DNA of 5,358 nt, from the NCBI GenBank assembly GCA_945957305.1, contig CAMFLN010000300.1, forward strand, positions 1 through 5,358, written 5' to 3'. This stretch comes from an uncultured Planctomycetaceae bacterium (lineage in GTDB: Bacteria > Planctomycetota > Planctomycetia > Pirellulales > JACPPG01). The stretch's first letter is position 1. Each line of letters starts with the position of its first letter. The position numbers and the translations under genes were made by a program. Under the pieces are notes generated by a model, which was given only the letters and a program-made list of their open reading frames with translations, made no database searches and had not been told where the DNA came from. This document shows, one piece after another, positions 1 through 5,358 of the stretch.

Positions 1-1
1 C

Positions 2-760
2 GGCTATCCCCTGGTGCGACAGGCGCGGCAAATGGTGCTCTCGGGTGAGCTCGGCGAGATCAATGCCATCCGCTCGAATTACATTCAAGGCTGGTTGCGG
101 ACGCGTATCGAGAACGAATCGCAAAAGCAGGCCTCGTGGCGCACCGACCCATCGAAGAGCGGCGCCGCCGGCTGCTTCGGCGACATCGGCACTCATGCGT
201 ACAACCTGGCTCGCTATATGACGGGCCTGTTGCCCGACAAGATCAGCTGCCACCTGAAGACGTTCGCCGAGGGACGAAAGCTCGACGACTACGGCCACGC
301 ATTGGTCCAGTTCGAAAACGGCGCCCTGGGCACCGTGACCGCATCGCAAATCAGTCACGGGCGAGAAAACGACCTGTTTATCGAGATCGACGGCACCAAG
401 GGTTCGCTCGAATGGCACCAGGAAGAGCCCAATAAACTACTCTATCGCCGTAACGGTCACGCATTGAACGTCTACACGCGTAATCCGGGCGCCCCGTATA
501 TGAACGACGCGGGCAACGCTGCTTGCCGCTTGCCGGGCGGACATCCCGAAGCCTTCTTCGAAGCGTTCGCCAACGTTTATCGCTTCGCCTTCGACAACAT
601 GGCGCTGCGTGCCGTCGGTCAGAAATTCGAAGCGCGCGACACGATCTACCCCAACGTCAATGACGGGGTCGAAGGTATGTATTTTATTCAGCAGTCCGTC
701 GCCAGCAGCCAACAAAACGGCGCCTGGCTGCCTTTGAAGCACGACCGTGCGCGACGATAA
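2..760 (+). CDS. Gfo/Idh/MocA-family oxidoreductase, 3' part (5' end outside window)
   Basis: This is the C-terminal part of an NAD(P)-dependent oxidoreductase of the Gfo/Idh/MocA family, which acts on sugars, inositols and related polyols. The reading frame is open to the left edge, and the residues before the first GTG (GYPLVRQAR, codons from base 2) already match the family, so position 14 is not the true start. The N-terminal Rossmann fold and the EKP lysine motif lie outside the window. Visible landmarks are VLSGELGEI, then QGWLRTR, then GDIGTHAYNLARYMTG around bases 179-226. The Asp and His of DIGTH (bases 182-196) correspond to the family's conserved D-x-G-x-H active-site motif. A beta-sheet substrate domain follows (ALVQFENGALGTVTAS). 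The C-terminal PGGHPEAFFEAFANVYR resembles many planctomycete members of the family. The stop is TAA. The substrate cannot be told from this fragment. The Nudix gene starts 27 bases downstream on the same strand and is probably co-transcribed. Confidence 0.9.
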   Translation, partial: GYPLVRQARQMVLSGELGEINAIRSNYIQGWLRTRIENESQKQASWRTDPSKSGAAGCFGDIGTHAYNLARYMTGLLPDKISCHLKTFAEGRKLDDYGHALVQFENGALGTVTASQISHGRENDLFIEIDGTKGSLEWHQEEPNKLLYRRNGHALNVYTRNPGAPYMNDAGNAACRLPGGHPEAFFEAFANVYRFAFDNMALRAVGQKFEARDTIYPNVNDGVEGMYFIQQSVASSQQNGAWLPLKHDRARR

Positions 761-787
761 CGCGCGGCCGAAAAAAATCTTGTTTGC

Positions 788-1216
788 ATGAGTGACACTC
801 CCTCACTAGCGCGCACCGGCAGCGAACGCCCCACACGTGTCGCCGTGGCGATCGTGGCAGGGCACGGAGGATATCTCGTCGGTGTGCGACCCGCCGGCGC
901 TGCACTGGCCGGAATGTCGGAATTTCCTGGCGGTAAGCTGCGCGCGGAGGAAACCCCTGAGCAGGCCGCCGAGCGCGAATGCCTGGAAGAGACGGGCATT
1001 CCGGTGCGCGCAATGGGCATTTTGGCAACGGTGGTCGAACGCTACCCGCACGGACTGGTCGAGGTGAACTTCGTCGACTGCCAGCCACTCGAAATCACCG
1101 CTAATCCGCGCGCACCGTTTCGGTGGATCGCCGTGGCGGACCTGGCGTCGCTCGAATTCCCGAAAGCCAACGAAAAAATTCTGCAGCGGCTCGTGCGCAG
1201 CACCTCGGCACGCTAG
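788..1216 (+). CDS. Nudix hydrolase, MutT-like (142 aa)
   Basis: This is a small cytosolic Nudix pyrophosphohydrolase, which cleaves nucleoside diphosphates linked to another moiety with Mg2+ or Mn2+. The Nudix box GX5EX7REUXEEXGU is intact at residues 49-71: G49, E55, R63-E64, E67-E68, G70 and I71. The preceding EFPGGK (45-50) and the late LEFPKANEKILQRL (122-135) give it the shape of the MutT/8-oxo-dGTP diphosphatase branch, and 142 aa is normal for that group. The core fold begins near residue 17 (RVAVAIVAG), so the first 16 residues are a short tail. In MutT the residue before EFPGGK is usually Trp; here it is Ser44, so nucleotide-pool cleaning is only one possibility and another (d)NTP or dinucleotide substrate is open. 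ATG at 788 is the natural start, although there is no clear Shine-Dalgarno sequence. It follows the oxidoreductase gene by 27 bases with no terminator between them. Confidence 0.9.
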   Translation: MSDTPSLARTGSERPTRVAVAIVAGHGGYLVGVRPAGAALAGMSEFPGGKLRAEETPEQAAERECLEETGIPVRAMGILATVVERYPHGLVEVNFVDCQPLEITANPRAPFRWIAVADLASLEFPKANEKILQRLVRSTSAR

Positions 1217-1317
1217 CAGCGGTTTGGCCCGAGGCTTTTGCCCATTTCGCGCTGGCCGGCGCTTTCTTTGTCGCGTTATCACGGCCGATTCTTATGACTT
1301 CTGGCTTTAAACCGGTC

Positions 1318-1346
1318 TTGGACCCGCGCGGTATCTTGGGTAAATT
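1318..1346 (+). promoter_or_regulatory. Possible sigma70-type promoter for the peptidase gene
   Basis: TTGGAC at 1318-1323 and TAAATT at 1341-1346 are separated by exactly 17 bases. They match 3 of 6 and 4 of 6 consensus positions and lie in the AT-richest part of the intergenic region. Transcription would start near 1353, giving a leader of more than 200 bases that carries the two hairpins. The match is weak and is supported only by spacing and position. Confidence 0.3.
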
Positions 1347-1448
1347 TTGCAAGCTTTACAACGTGGTCCGGTGATGGCGGCACCCTCGACCCGCGCTGGT
1401 GGTCGCCGCGAAACGAAGTCCCCGTAACGCCTTCGGTTCGCAGGGAAC

Positions 1449-1540
1449 GTCGGACGACGCACGGCAGCGGATTTCGGCTCGCGATTTGCGTCGTCGCCGA
1501 CAGCCTTGCCAAAACCCAGGGATGTGGCTGGCAAGGGCTG
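1449..1540 (+). promoter_or_regulatory. Two adjacent strong hairpins in the 5' leader
   Basis: Hairpin 1 pairs GTCG (1449-1452) and GACGACGCA (1453-1461) with TGCGTCGTC (1487-1495) and CGAC (1498-1501). This gives 13 base pairs, a two-base bulge (GC, 1496-1497) and a 25-base loop. Hairpin 2 starts at the same base where hairpin 1 ends. It pairs CAGCC (1501-1505) and TTGCCA (1506-1511) with TGGCAA (1529-1534) and GGCTG (1536-1540). This gives 11 base pairs, one bulged G (1535) and a 17-base loop. No T-run follows either stem, so they do not look like terminators. They end about 15 bases before the ribosome binding site of the peptidase gene, so a role in RNA stability or translation control is possible. 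The pairing is directly visible; the function is inferred. Confidence 0.45.
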
Positions 1541-1554
1541 CAACCGCAGACACC

Positions 1555-1560
1555 GAGGAG
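1555..1560 (+). promoter_or_regulatory. Ribosome binding site fixing the peptidase start
   Basis: GAGGAG lies 9 bases before ATG 1570. This is a good Shine-Dalgarno match and spacing, and it favours 1570 over the upstream in-frame GTG at 1399. Confidence 0.65.
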
Positions 1561-1569
1561 ACCCAGAGC

Positions 1570-2763
1570 ATGGATGCTCGCCTGGCCTGCGCGGCCATTC
1601 TGGCCGCTGCGCTTGCGTCGATGGGCGCAAGCTACCGAACTCCGAATTTCGTCGTCAACGCTCCCACGCCGCAGATTGCCGAGCAAATCGGCAAGCAAGC
1701 CGAAACCTATCGCCGCGATCTGGCGACGCTGTGGCTTGGCAAAGCCTTGCCCAATTGGGCACAGCCCTGTCCCATTACGGCCCAAGTCGCGGATCAGCTC
1801 GGCGCGGGCGGCGCGACGAGCTTCATGTTCGACCACGGCGAAGTCTTTGGTTGGACAATGCAGATCCAGGGTTCGCTGGAACGGATCCTCGACTCGGTAC
1901 TGCCGCATGAAATCACGCATACGATCTTCGCTAGCCATTTTCGCCAGCCGTTACCGCGCTGGGCGGATGAAGGCGCGTGCACGACGGTCGAACATGCCAG
2001 CGAACGCGGCAAGCAGCAGCAAATGCTGATCACCTTCTTGCGCACCAATCGCGGTATTCCGTTCCATTCGATGTTTGCCATGAAGGAATACCCAGCTGAT
2101 GTCTTGCCCCTTTATGCACAGGGCCACTCCTTGGCTTCGTACTTGATCGCGCAAGGAGGCCGGCAGAAATATTTGAACTTCGTCGCGGCAGGCTTACAGG
2201 GCGAGCAATGGCCGGCCGTGACCAAGCAGTTTTACGGCTACGACAACTTGGCCGACCTGCAAAACTCGTGGCTGTCTTGGGTGAAAAAAGGGAGCCCGCC
2301 GATCGACGCGCCAGCGCGTAACCAGAACGAGCAACTAGCATCCGCTGGCGCTCGCACGCGTCCTGAGCCGAACTTGATCTACCGCGGCCAGAGCAGCGAT
2401 ACGGCCGACGAAAGCACGAACCCAGCCCCGCGCGCCGCTGCGACAGGCACAGCTGGCAACCTGGTGCCCGTTTCACGCCCGGCTCCGCGGCCTGCGCCGG
2501 CACAGCAAGAACTGGCGATGGCGTCGAACACACCGCTTCCCGGTCCGGCCTCGTGGCAGCAGTACGAAGGTTCGCAGGACCGCCCTGGTCCGGCGAGCGA
2601 TCCTTTCCATCCCGGTGGCTCGGCCGCGCCGAACCGCCAGGTTTTGCTGGAATGGGACGCCTCGACGTCGGCGAAGAATTCGCCGCAGCAAGGGGCGGGG
2701 CAGGGGGGCGCCGGCGGCTCAATCTATCGGCAGCCCAACAATCAACCGCTCGCGGCTCACTGA
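1570..2763 (+). CDS. Secreted HExxH zinc metallopeptidase, peptidase MA-like, with Pro-rich tail (397 aa)
   Basis: This is a probable exported zinc peptidase of the gluzincin type. Residues 1-21 form a signal peptide: a short charged start, then LACAAILAAALA, then a likely cleavage site near ASMGAS. The catalytic domain spans about 25-242. HEITH at 113-117 supplies the two zinc-binding His and the catalytic Glu114. RWADEGACTTVEH (130-142) offers Glu134 as the third zinc ligand, in the W-x-x-E-G context typical of peptidase MA-like proteins. YAQGHSLASYLI (182-193) is the helix usually seen later in this fold. The mature protein has only two cysteines, C67 and C137, which could form a disulfide in an extracytoplasmic protein. 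From about 243 to the end the chain is low-complexity, rich in Pro, Ala, Gln, Gly and Ser (for example RPAPRPAPAQQ), with no membrane anchor. The substrate is unknown. The start at 1570 rests on the ribosome binding site and the signal peptide. An intrinsic terminator lies 45 bases after the stop. Confidence 0.85.
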   Translation: MDARLACAAILAAALASMGASYRTPNFVVNAPTPQIAEQIGKQAETYRRDLATLWLGKALPNWAQPCPITAQVADQLGAGGATSFMFDHGEVFGWTMQIQGSLERILDSVLPHEITHTIFASHFRQPLPRWADEGACTTVEHASERGKQQQMLITFLRTNRGIPFHSMFAMKEYPADVLPLYAQGHSLASYLIAQGGRQKYLNFVAAGLQGEQWPAVTKQFYGYDNLADLQNSWLSWVKKGSPPIDAPARNQNEQLASAGARTRPEPNLIYRGQSSDTADESTNPAPRAAATGTAGNLVPVSRPAPRPAPAQQELAMASNTPLPGPASWQQYEGSQDRPGPASDPFHPGGSAAPNRQVLLEWDASTSAKNSPQQGAGQGGAGGSIYRQPNNQPLAAH

Positions 2764-2807
2764 TCACGGCTGATAACCGGCGTGCTCACTTGGGTAGCAA
2801 AGACAAT

Positions 2808-2852
2808 GCCCTGCTCTTGTGCCTCTGTAAGGGCACAACGGCAGGGCTTTTT
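2808..2852 (+). terminator. Two-tier intrinsic terminator after the peptidase gene
   Basis: The outer stem GCCCTGC (2808-2814) pairs with GCAGGGC (2841-2847). The inner stem TTGTGCC (2817-2823) pairs with GGCACAA (2832-2838). They are joined by a T-G wobble and one C-C mismatch and capped by an 8-base loop. Five T residues (2848-2852) follow directly. This is a textbook Rho-independent terminator for plus-strand transcription, 45 bases after the peptidase stop codon. Confidence 0.92.
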
Positions 2853-2951
2853 ATGCGCGCGGCTGAAAGGATTTCAAAGCCTCACCTGCGCTGTGATGCA
2901 ACCCGCTGAGAGAAGAACTCGTCTCCTATTTCCAACGTCGTGCCCTTCGTG

Positions 2952-3018
2952 TCGTTGTGGTTTTCATTCCTTGCAATGAGAAAACTGCTTTACCACTACG
3001 GTACAACGACCACAACGA
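2952..3018. repeat. 10-bp inverted repeat with 47-base loop
   Basis: TCGTTGTGGT at 2952-2961 is perfectly complementary to ACCACAACGA at 3009-3018. Inside the loop, CATT/AATG flanked by TTTT/AAAA can form a second weak stem. The repeat sits about 55 bases past the cdsA stop on its downstream side. It could be a transcript-end hairpin for the minus-strand operon, but no T-run follows on that strand. Confidence 0.4.
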
Positions 3019-3050
3019 AAGGAAAAGGAAGGGAACAGGAGGGCGGAGGA
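3017..3050 (-). other. Polypurine tract; C/U-rich in the cdsA transcript
   Basis: Of these 34 bases, 32 are purines on the plus strand; the exceptions are C3036 and C3044. In RNA from the minus-strand plsC-cdsA operon this becomes a C/U-rich, G-poor stretch beginning about 24 bases after the cdsA stop, which is the composition that Rho loading sites favour. The composition is seen directly; a termination role is inferred. Confidence 0.35.
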
Positions 3051-3073
3051 TCGACGGCGCGTAGTCCAATGTC

Positions 3074-4042
3074 CTACATGTTGATCGCCGTCGTGGTGGC
3101 TACAGCCGGCAGCACATAGCGTGTCACGTGGAAAAAGATCGGGGCCGCGAAGCAGATCGAGTCGATGCGATCCAGCACGCCGCCATGCCCCGTGACCAGA
3201 GTGCCGTAATCCTGCACGCCGCGGTCGCGTTTGATGGCCGACATCACCAGGCCGCCGAAGAAGCCCATGGTGGTAATCAATAGCGACATGCCGGCCGCCT
3301 GCAGGGGATTGAAGGGCGTGGCCCAAAACAGCGCGGCGCCAAAGAGCGAGCTGCAAGCCACGCCCGCCAGAAAACCCTCCCACGTGCGGTTGGCGCTGAT
3401 CGCCGGGGCGATGATCCGCCGGCCGACAAAATGCTCAGCGGCGAAATGGAAAGCATCCCCCATGGTCACCACGAGAATGAAAAACAACAACAAACTGGCG
3501 TTCTGGCCATTCGGCAGCGGCAGGTTCAATAGCGCCGGCGCATAACTCAAGCAGTACACGCAGATCATCAGTCCGAACTGGATCTTCGCACAACGTTCCA
3601 GGTAGCGTTTGTAATCGCCCGCCAGGGCGACGCGCACCGGCACAAACAAGAACGCGTAGACCGGGATAAATACGCTGTACAAGCCGTAGGCGTCGATGCC
3701 GACCAGTACATATTGCACCGGCGCGAACAGGAAGATCCAGAACAACGCCCGGTGATCGGCGATGCGCGTGGGGGTGAGCGTAATAAATTCGCGCAATGCC
3801 CAGAAGGAGAGGCCAAAAAACAAGATCACGGTGGCCGTTTGCCCCAGCAGGAACGCCGCGGCCAGCACCGAGCACATCAGCCACCAGGCGCGCATGCGCA
3901 AGTTGAATTGTTCGATCACGGCGGGGTCGAAACGCGGATCGTTCTGACGTTTCAAAATCTGCCCGACGCCAGTCGCAAGGGCCAACAGGCCGATCACGCC
4001 CAGCACCAGGCCGCCGGTAATAGGATCGTTGATCAGGTTCAT
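3074..4042 (-). CDS. cdsA: CdsA-type phosphatidate cytidylyltransferase (322 aa)
   Basis: This integral membrane enzyme is predicted to convert phosphatidate and CTP to CDP-diacylglycerol, the branch point of phospholipid synthesis. About eight hydrophobic segments are visible, for example around residues 12-29, 54-80, 99-117, 121-140, 155-173, 183-195, 224-243 and 250-268. The family block GDAFHFAAEHFVGR (195-208) leads to ISANRTWEGFLAG (215-227), the equivalent of the usual ISPKKTWEG. The CdsA signature follows at 268-294: S268, K271-R272, D278, G280, H286-G287-G288, D291-R292 and D294. Three positions differ from the signature: Gln277 for Lys, Val283 for Leu/Ile/Phe, and Thr284 for Pro/Gly. 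At 322 aa it is longer than E. coli CdsA, mainly at the N-terminus. The ATG overlaps the plsC stop (ATGA), and GAAGGA lies only 3 bases before it, so translation is probably coupled. It may be a paralogue rather than the genome's only CdsA. Confidence 0.88.
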   Translation of the reverse strand: MNLINDPITGGLVLGVIGLLALATGVGQILKRQNDPRFDPAVIEQFNLRMRAWWLMCSVLAAAFLLGQTATVILFFGLSFWALREFITLTPTRIADHRALFWIFLFAPVQYVLVGIDAYGLYSVFIPVYAFLFVPVRVALAGDYKRYLERCAKIQFGLMICVYCLSYAPALLNLPLPNGQNASLLLFFILVVTMGDAFHFAAEHFVGRRIIAPAISANRTWEGFLAGVACSSLFGAALFWATPFNPLQAAGMSLLITTMGFFGGLVMSAIKRDRGVQDYGTLVTGHGGVLDRIDSICFAAPIFFHVTRYVLPAVATTTAINM

Positions 4043-4731
4043 AAATCCTTCAAGCGCCGAACGGCATTGCGGGCGCGGCGCAGGAAATCAGTCTTCGGTT
4101 CCTGGCTTTCCAGCCACATCGGCGGACCAAAGGTAATGCAACTCAACAGCGGCACCGGCAAGAACTCACCCCGGGGCAGCACACGGTTGACGTTATCAAT
4201 ATGGACCGGCACCAGTTCCAGGTCGGGGCGTTTTTTAGCCAGGTAATAGAGACCGCTTTTGAATTCGTCCAGGTCCGCGCCTGTATTGCGGTGCCCTTCA
4301 GGGAAGACAATCAGCGAGTGCCGGTCCCCCATCGCCTTGAGCATCAGGTCGACGGGACTTTGGTGCACCTTGATTTCCTTCCGGTCGATCAGCAAGGCAT
4401 CGAATACGGACTTGGCAATCCACCGGCGGATAAAGCTCTTTTCCCAATAGTCCTTGGCCGCCACGGGCCGCGTCAGGTTGCGTACTTGTCGCGGCAAGGA
4501 GGCCCACAGCACCAGCACGTCCAAGTGGCTCGTATGGTTGGCGAAATAAACGCGCTGGCAAGTGTCGGGCTGACAATCAATCCACCGCACGCTGGCACCG
4601 CTAATCAGCCGCGCGAGCCATGCCAAGAAGGTGCGCGTCGCCTGCGTCTGCAGGTCCACGTGCTCACCCCAACCGGAGGACGTGCCTTCGGCTCGCGGCG
4701 AGGAGGCGTGTTGTGAATTGGGATGCAGCAT
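4039..4731 (-). CDS. plsC: PlsC-type 1-acyl-glycerol-3-phosphate acyltransferase (230 aa)
   Basis: This lysophospholipid acyltransferase family protein is predicted to transfer an acyl chain to lysophosphatidate at the membrane surface, giving phosphatidate. Motif I is NHTSHLD (65-71), with the catalytic His66 and Asp71 in the HX4D arrangement. Motif II is probably the LIDRKE region (114-119) with Arg117. Motif III is FPEGHRN (143-149), where most relatives have FPEGTRS. Motif IV is VPVHIDN (174-180). There is a modest hydrophobic segment at about 35-46 and no long transmembrane helix. The first 24 residues are polar and poorly family-like. No ribosome binding site is evident before ATG 4731, so an internal GTG at Val25 (4657-4659) is an alternative start. 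It is the first gene of a two-gene operon with cdsA, whose start overlaps its stop by four bases and which would use its product as substrate. Confidence 0.88.
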   Translation of the reverse strand: MLHPNSQHASSPRAEGTSSGWGEHVDLQTQATRTFLAWLARLISGASVRWIDCQPDTCQRVYFANHTSHLDVLVLWASLPRQVRNLTRPVAAKDYWEKSFIRRWIAKSVFDALLIDRKEIKVHQSPVDLMLKAMGDRHSLIVFPEGHRNTGADLDEFKSGLYYLAKKRPDLELVPVHIDNVNRVLPRGEFLPVPLLSCITFGPPMWLESQEPKTDFLRRARNAVRRLKDL

Positions 4732-4900
4732 GACGGCGATTGCAGTTTCTCAGACGATGCCAGAACGAAGCGTGTTTGTCGAGCGGGTCAGCCTCGGCCG
4801 GGGCTCCCAGCGATGACAGGTCCGATATGTTAGGATGTCACGGATACTCCAGTATAGGACGTTCGTTCCGCATTTTCGTGCTTCGTGGGAGCCGTGGTTC
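4732..4900. promoter_or_regulatory. Divergent promoter region between plsC and the aldehyde dehydrogenase gene
   Basis: These 169 bases separate two divergent genes and must carry signals for both. On the plus strand TTAGGA (4830-4835) and TATAGG (4853-4858) are 17 bases apart, with a transcript start expected near 4865. On the minus strand TATACT (complement of 4851-4856) is a 5 of 6 match to a -10 box but has no good -35 box at the right spacing. The two -10-like boxes overlap and lie on a perfect hyphenated palindrome, ATACT-CC-AGTAT (4844-4855). This could be an operator or simply shared AT-rich promoter sequence. Confidence 0.35.
4887..4891 (+). promoter_or_regulatory. Ribosome binding site of the aldehyde dehydrogenase gene
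   Basis: GGGAG lies 9 bases before ATG 4901. No other start codon is in frame in the preceding 30 bases, so this site supports 4901 as the start. Confidence 0.55.
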
Positions 4901-5358
4901 ATGGGCGTACAACCGATTTTGATCGCAGGTTCGTGGCAATCGGCGCGTGCCGCGGGGACGTTTCAAGCTGATAATCCAACGACCGGCCAAAAGCTACCCG
5001 ACGAGTTTCCGGTCAGCAGTTGGGACGATTGCGATCGGGCTCTCACGGCCGCGGTCGCGGCAGCCACCGAACTGCGCACCCTGCCGCCGCCGCGCTTGGC
5101 CGCCTTTCTCGAACGCTTCGCCGAGCGTATCGAAAAGGAGGCCACTCGATTGGTTGAAACAGCCCATGCGGAATCAGGTCTCCCCACAAAACCACGCCTG
5201 GCCGACGTCGAACTTCCCCGCACGACCAACCAATTGCGGCAGGCGGCGGCAGCCGTGCGCGAGGCTTCGTGGTCACGGCCGATGATCGACACGAAATTGA
5301 ACATCCGCTCTTGTTATATGCCGCTGGGCCCTGTGGCGGTGTTCGGTCCCAATAACTT
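4901..5358 (+). CDS. Aldehyde dehydrogenase, 2-oxoglutarate semialdehyde dehydrogenase-like, 5' part
   Basis: This is the first 152 residues of an NAD(P)-dependent aldehyde dehydrogenase; the gene continues past the right edge. The start reads MGVQPILIAGSWQ, then FQADNPTTGQKLPDEFPVSS, as in the N-terminal beta-strand region of the family. A helical stretch follows (LAAFLERFAERIEKEATRLVETAHAESGLP, about 66-95), then ELPRTTNQLRQAAAAVREASW (104-124). The last visible part, TKLNIRSCYMPLGPVAVFGPNN (131-152), leads into the cofactor-binding fold. The combination of ESGLP, RTTNQLR and the late RSCYMPLGPVAVFG is typical of the 2-oxoglutarate semialdehyde (2,5-dioxovalerate) dehydrogenase group. That group finishes the oxidative breakdown of pentoses, sugar acids or hydroxyproline to 2-oxoglutarate. 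The catalytic Cys and Glu lie outside the window, so activity and subgroup cannot be confirmed. Next-door sugar-acid dehydratase genes would support the assignment. Confidence 0.87.
   Translation, partial: MGVQPILIAGSWQSARAAGTFQADNPTTGQKLPDEFPVSSWDDCDRALTAAVAAATELRTLPPPRLAAFLERFAERIEKEATRLVETAHAESGLPTKPRLADVELPRTTNQLRQAAAAVREASWSRPMIDTKLNIRSCYMPLGPVAVFGPNN

Larger units (their letters stand above)
1217..1569. other. Intergenic region, 353 bases, leader of the peptidase gene
   Basis: I see no convincing gene here. An in-frame extension of the downstream peptidase (from GTG 1399) is open, but it would put an Arg-rich 57-residue stretch in front of a good signal peptide, so it is not accepted. 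The region contains a weak GC hairpin followed by a T-rich stretch (1249-1270, 4-5 bp stem), which could be a poor terminator after the Nudix gene. It also holds a possible sigma70-like promoter at 1318-1346, two adjacent strong inverted repeats at 1449-1540 and a ribosome binding site at 1555-1560. The AT-richer patch around 1290-1360 contrasts with the GC-rich surroundings and is the likeliest promoter area. Confidence 0.6.
2764..3073. other. Convergent intergenic region, 310 bases
   Basis: This region lies between the peptidase (+) and cdsA (-) stop codons. It holds the strong terminator at 2808-2852 and a small imperfect hairpin at 2861-2881 (TGAAA/TTTCA with flanking GGC/GCC and a two-base bulge). 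It also holds a 10-bp inverted repeat (2952-2961 with 3009-3018) and a 34-base polypurine tract (3017-3050). Short open frames here lack start signals and conserved features, and I do not call a gene. Confidence 0.65.

Noticed and set aside
745..777. GC hairpin near the oxidoreductase stop followed by seven A residues
   Set aside because: The stem is short (5-6 bp) and is followed by As rather than Ts on the plus strand, so it is not an intrinsic terminator for this gene.
1249..1270. GC hairpin followed by a T-rich stretch after the Nudix gene
   Set aside because: The stem is only 4-5 bp and the T-stretch is interrupted; too weak to call as a terminator on its own.
1399..1569. Upstream in-frame extension of the peptidase from GTG 1399
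   Set aside because: It adds an Arg-rich segment before a good signal peptide, covers the hairpins and has no ribosome binding site. ATG 1570 has GAGGAG at 9 bases.
1279..1938. 219-codon minus-strand open frame
   Set aside because: It lies antisense to the leader and the peptidase catalytic region, is rich in Arg and Pro, and shows no family motifs. This is a usual artefact of GC-rich coding sequence.
2030..2767. 245-codon minus-strand open frame
   Set aside because: It lies antisense to the peptidase and its Pro-rich tail, with a biased Arg/Ser/Pro composition and no recognisable domain.
3713..4246. 177-codon plus-strand open frame
   Set aside because: It is antisense to the well-supported cdsA and plsC genes and has no conserved features.
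4201..4716. 171-codon plus-strand open frame
   Set aside because: It is antisense to plsC, whose motifs are clear. No start signal or family resemblance.
4947..5285. Plus- and minus-strand open frames over the right end
   Set aside because: The frame starting at 4901 carries clear aldehyde dehydrogenase sequence to the window edge; the others are out of frame with it.

Overview
The window looks like a piece of a GC-rich bacterial chromosome with ordinary housekeeping and accessory genes. I see no phage, IS, CRISPR, tRNA or rRNA signal. The gene types fit a planctomycete: a Gfo/Idh/MocA oxidoreductase, a secreted HExxH peptidase with a Pro/Ala/Gln-rich tail, a PlsC/CdsA couple and an NADP-type aldehyde dehydrogenase. 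That assignment is inferred from gene style and weak Shine-Dalgarno use, not from a marker gene.

Layout from left to right. (1) The 3' part of a Gfo/Idh/MocA oxidoreductase (+) enters from the left edge. It is followed after 27 bases by a MutT-like Nudix hydrolase (+). (2) A 353-base non-coding stretch holds a possible promoter and two adjacent strong inverted repeats, which would fold into tandem hairpins in the leader of the next gene. (3) A secreted zinc metallopeptidase of the HExxH/'peptidase MA-like' type (+) ends near a very clear two-tier intrinsic terminator. (4) A convergent intergenic region separates it from a minus-strand operon. (5) That operon encodes a PlsC-type acyltransferase and a CdsA-type cytidylyltransferase, joined by an ATGA stop/start overlap. 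Together they would make phosphatidate from lysophosphatidate and then CDP-diacylglycerol. (6) A 169-base divergent region leads to the 5' part of an aldehyde dehydrogenase (+) that runs off the right edge and resembles 2-oxoglutarate semialdehyde dehydrogenases.

Only the PlsC/CdsA pair forms an obvious pathway unit. The oxidoreductase and Nudix genes may be co-transcribed, but their functions show no clear link. I did not find convincing evidence of an undescribed system. The items most worth a second look are the tandem leader hairpins, the departures from consensus in the CdsA and PlsC motifs, and the polypurine tract beside an inverted repeat downstream of cdsA.
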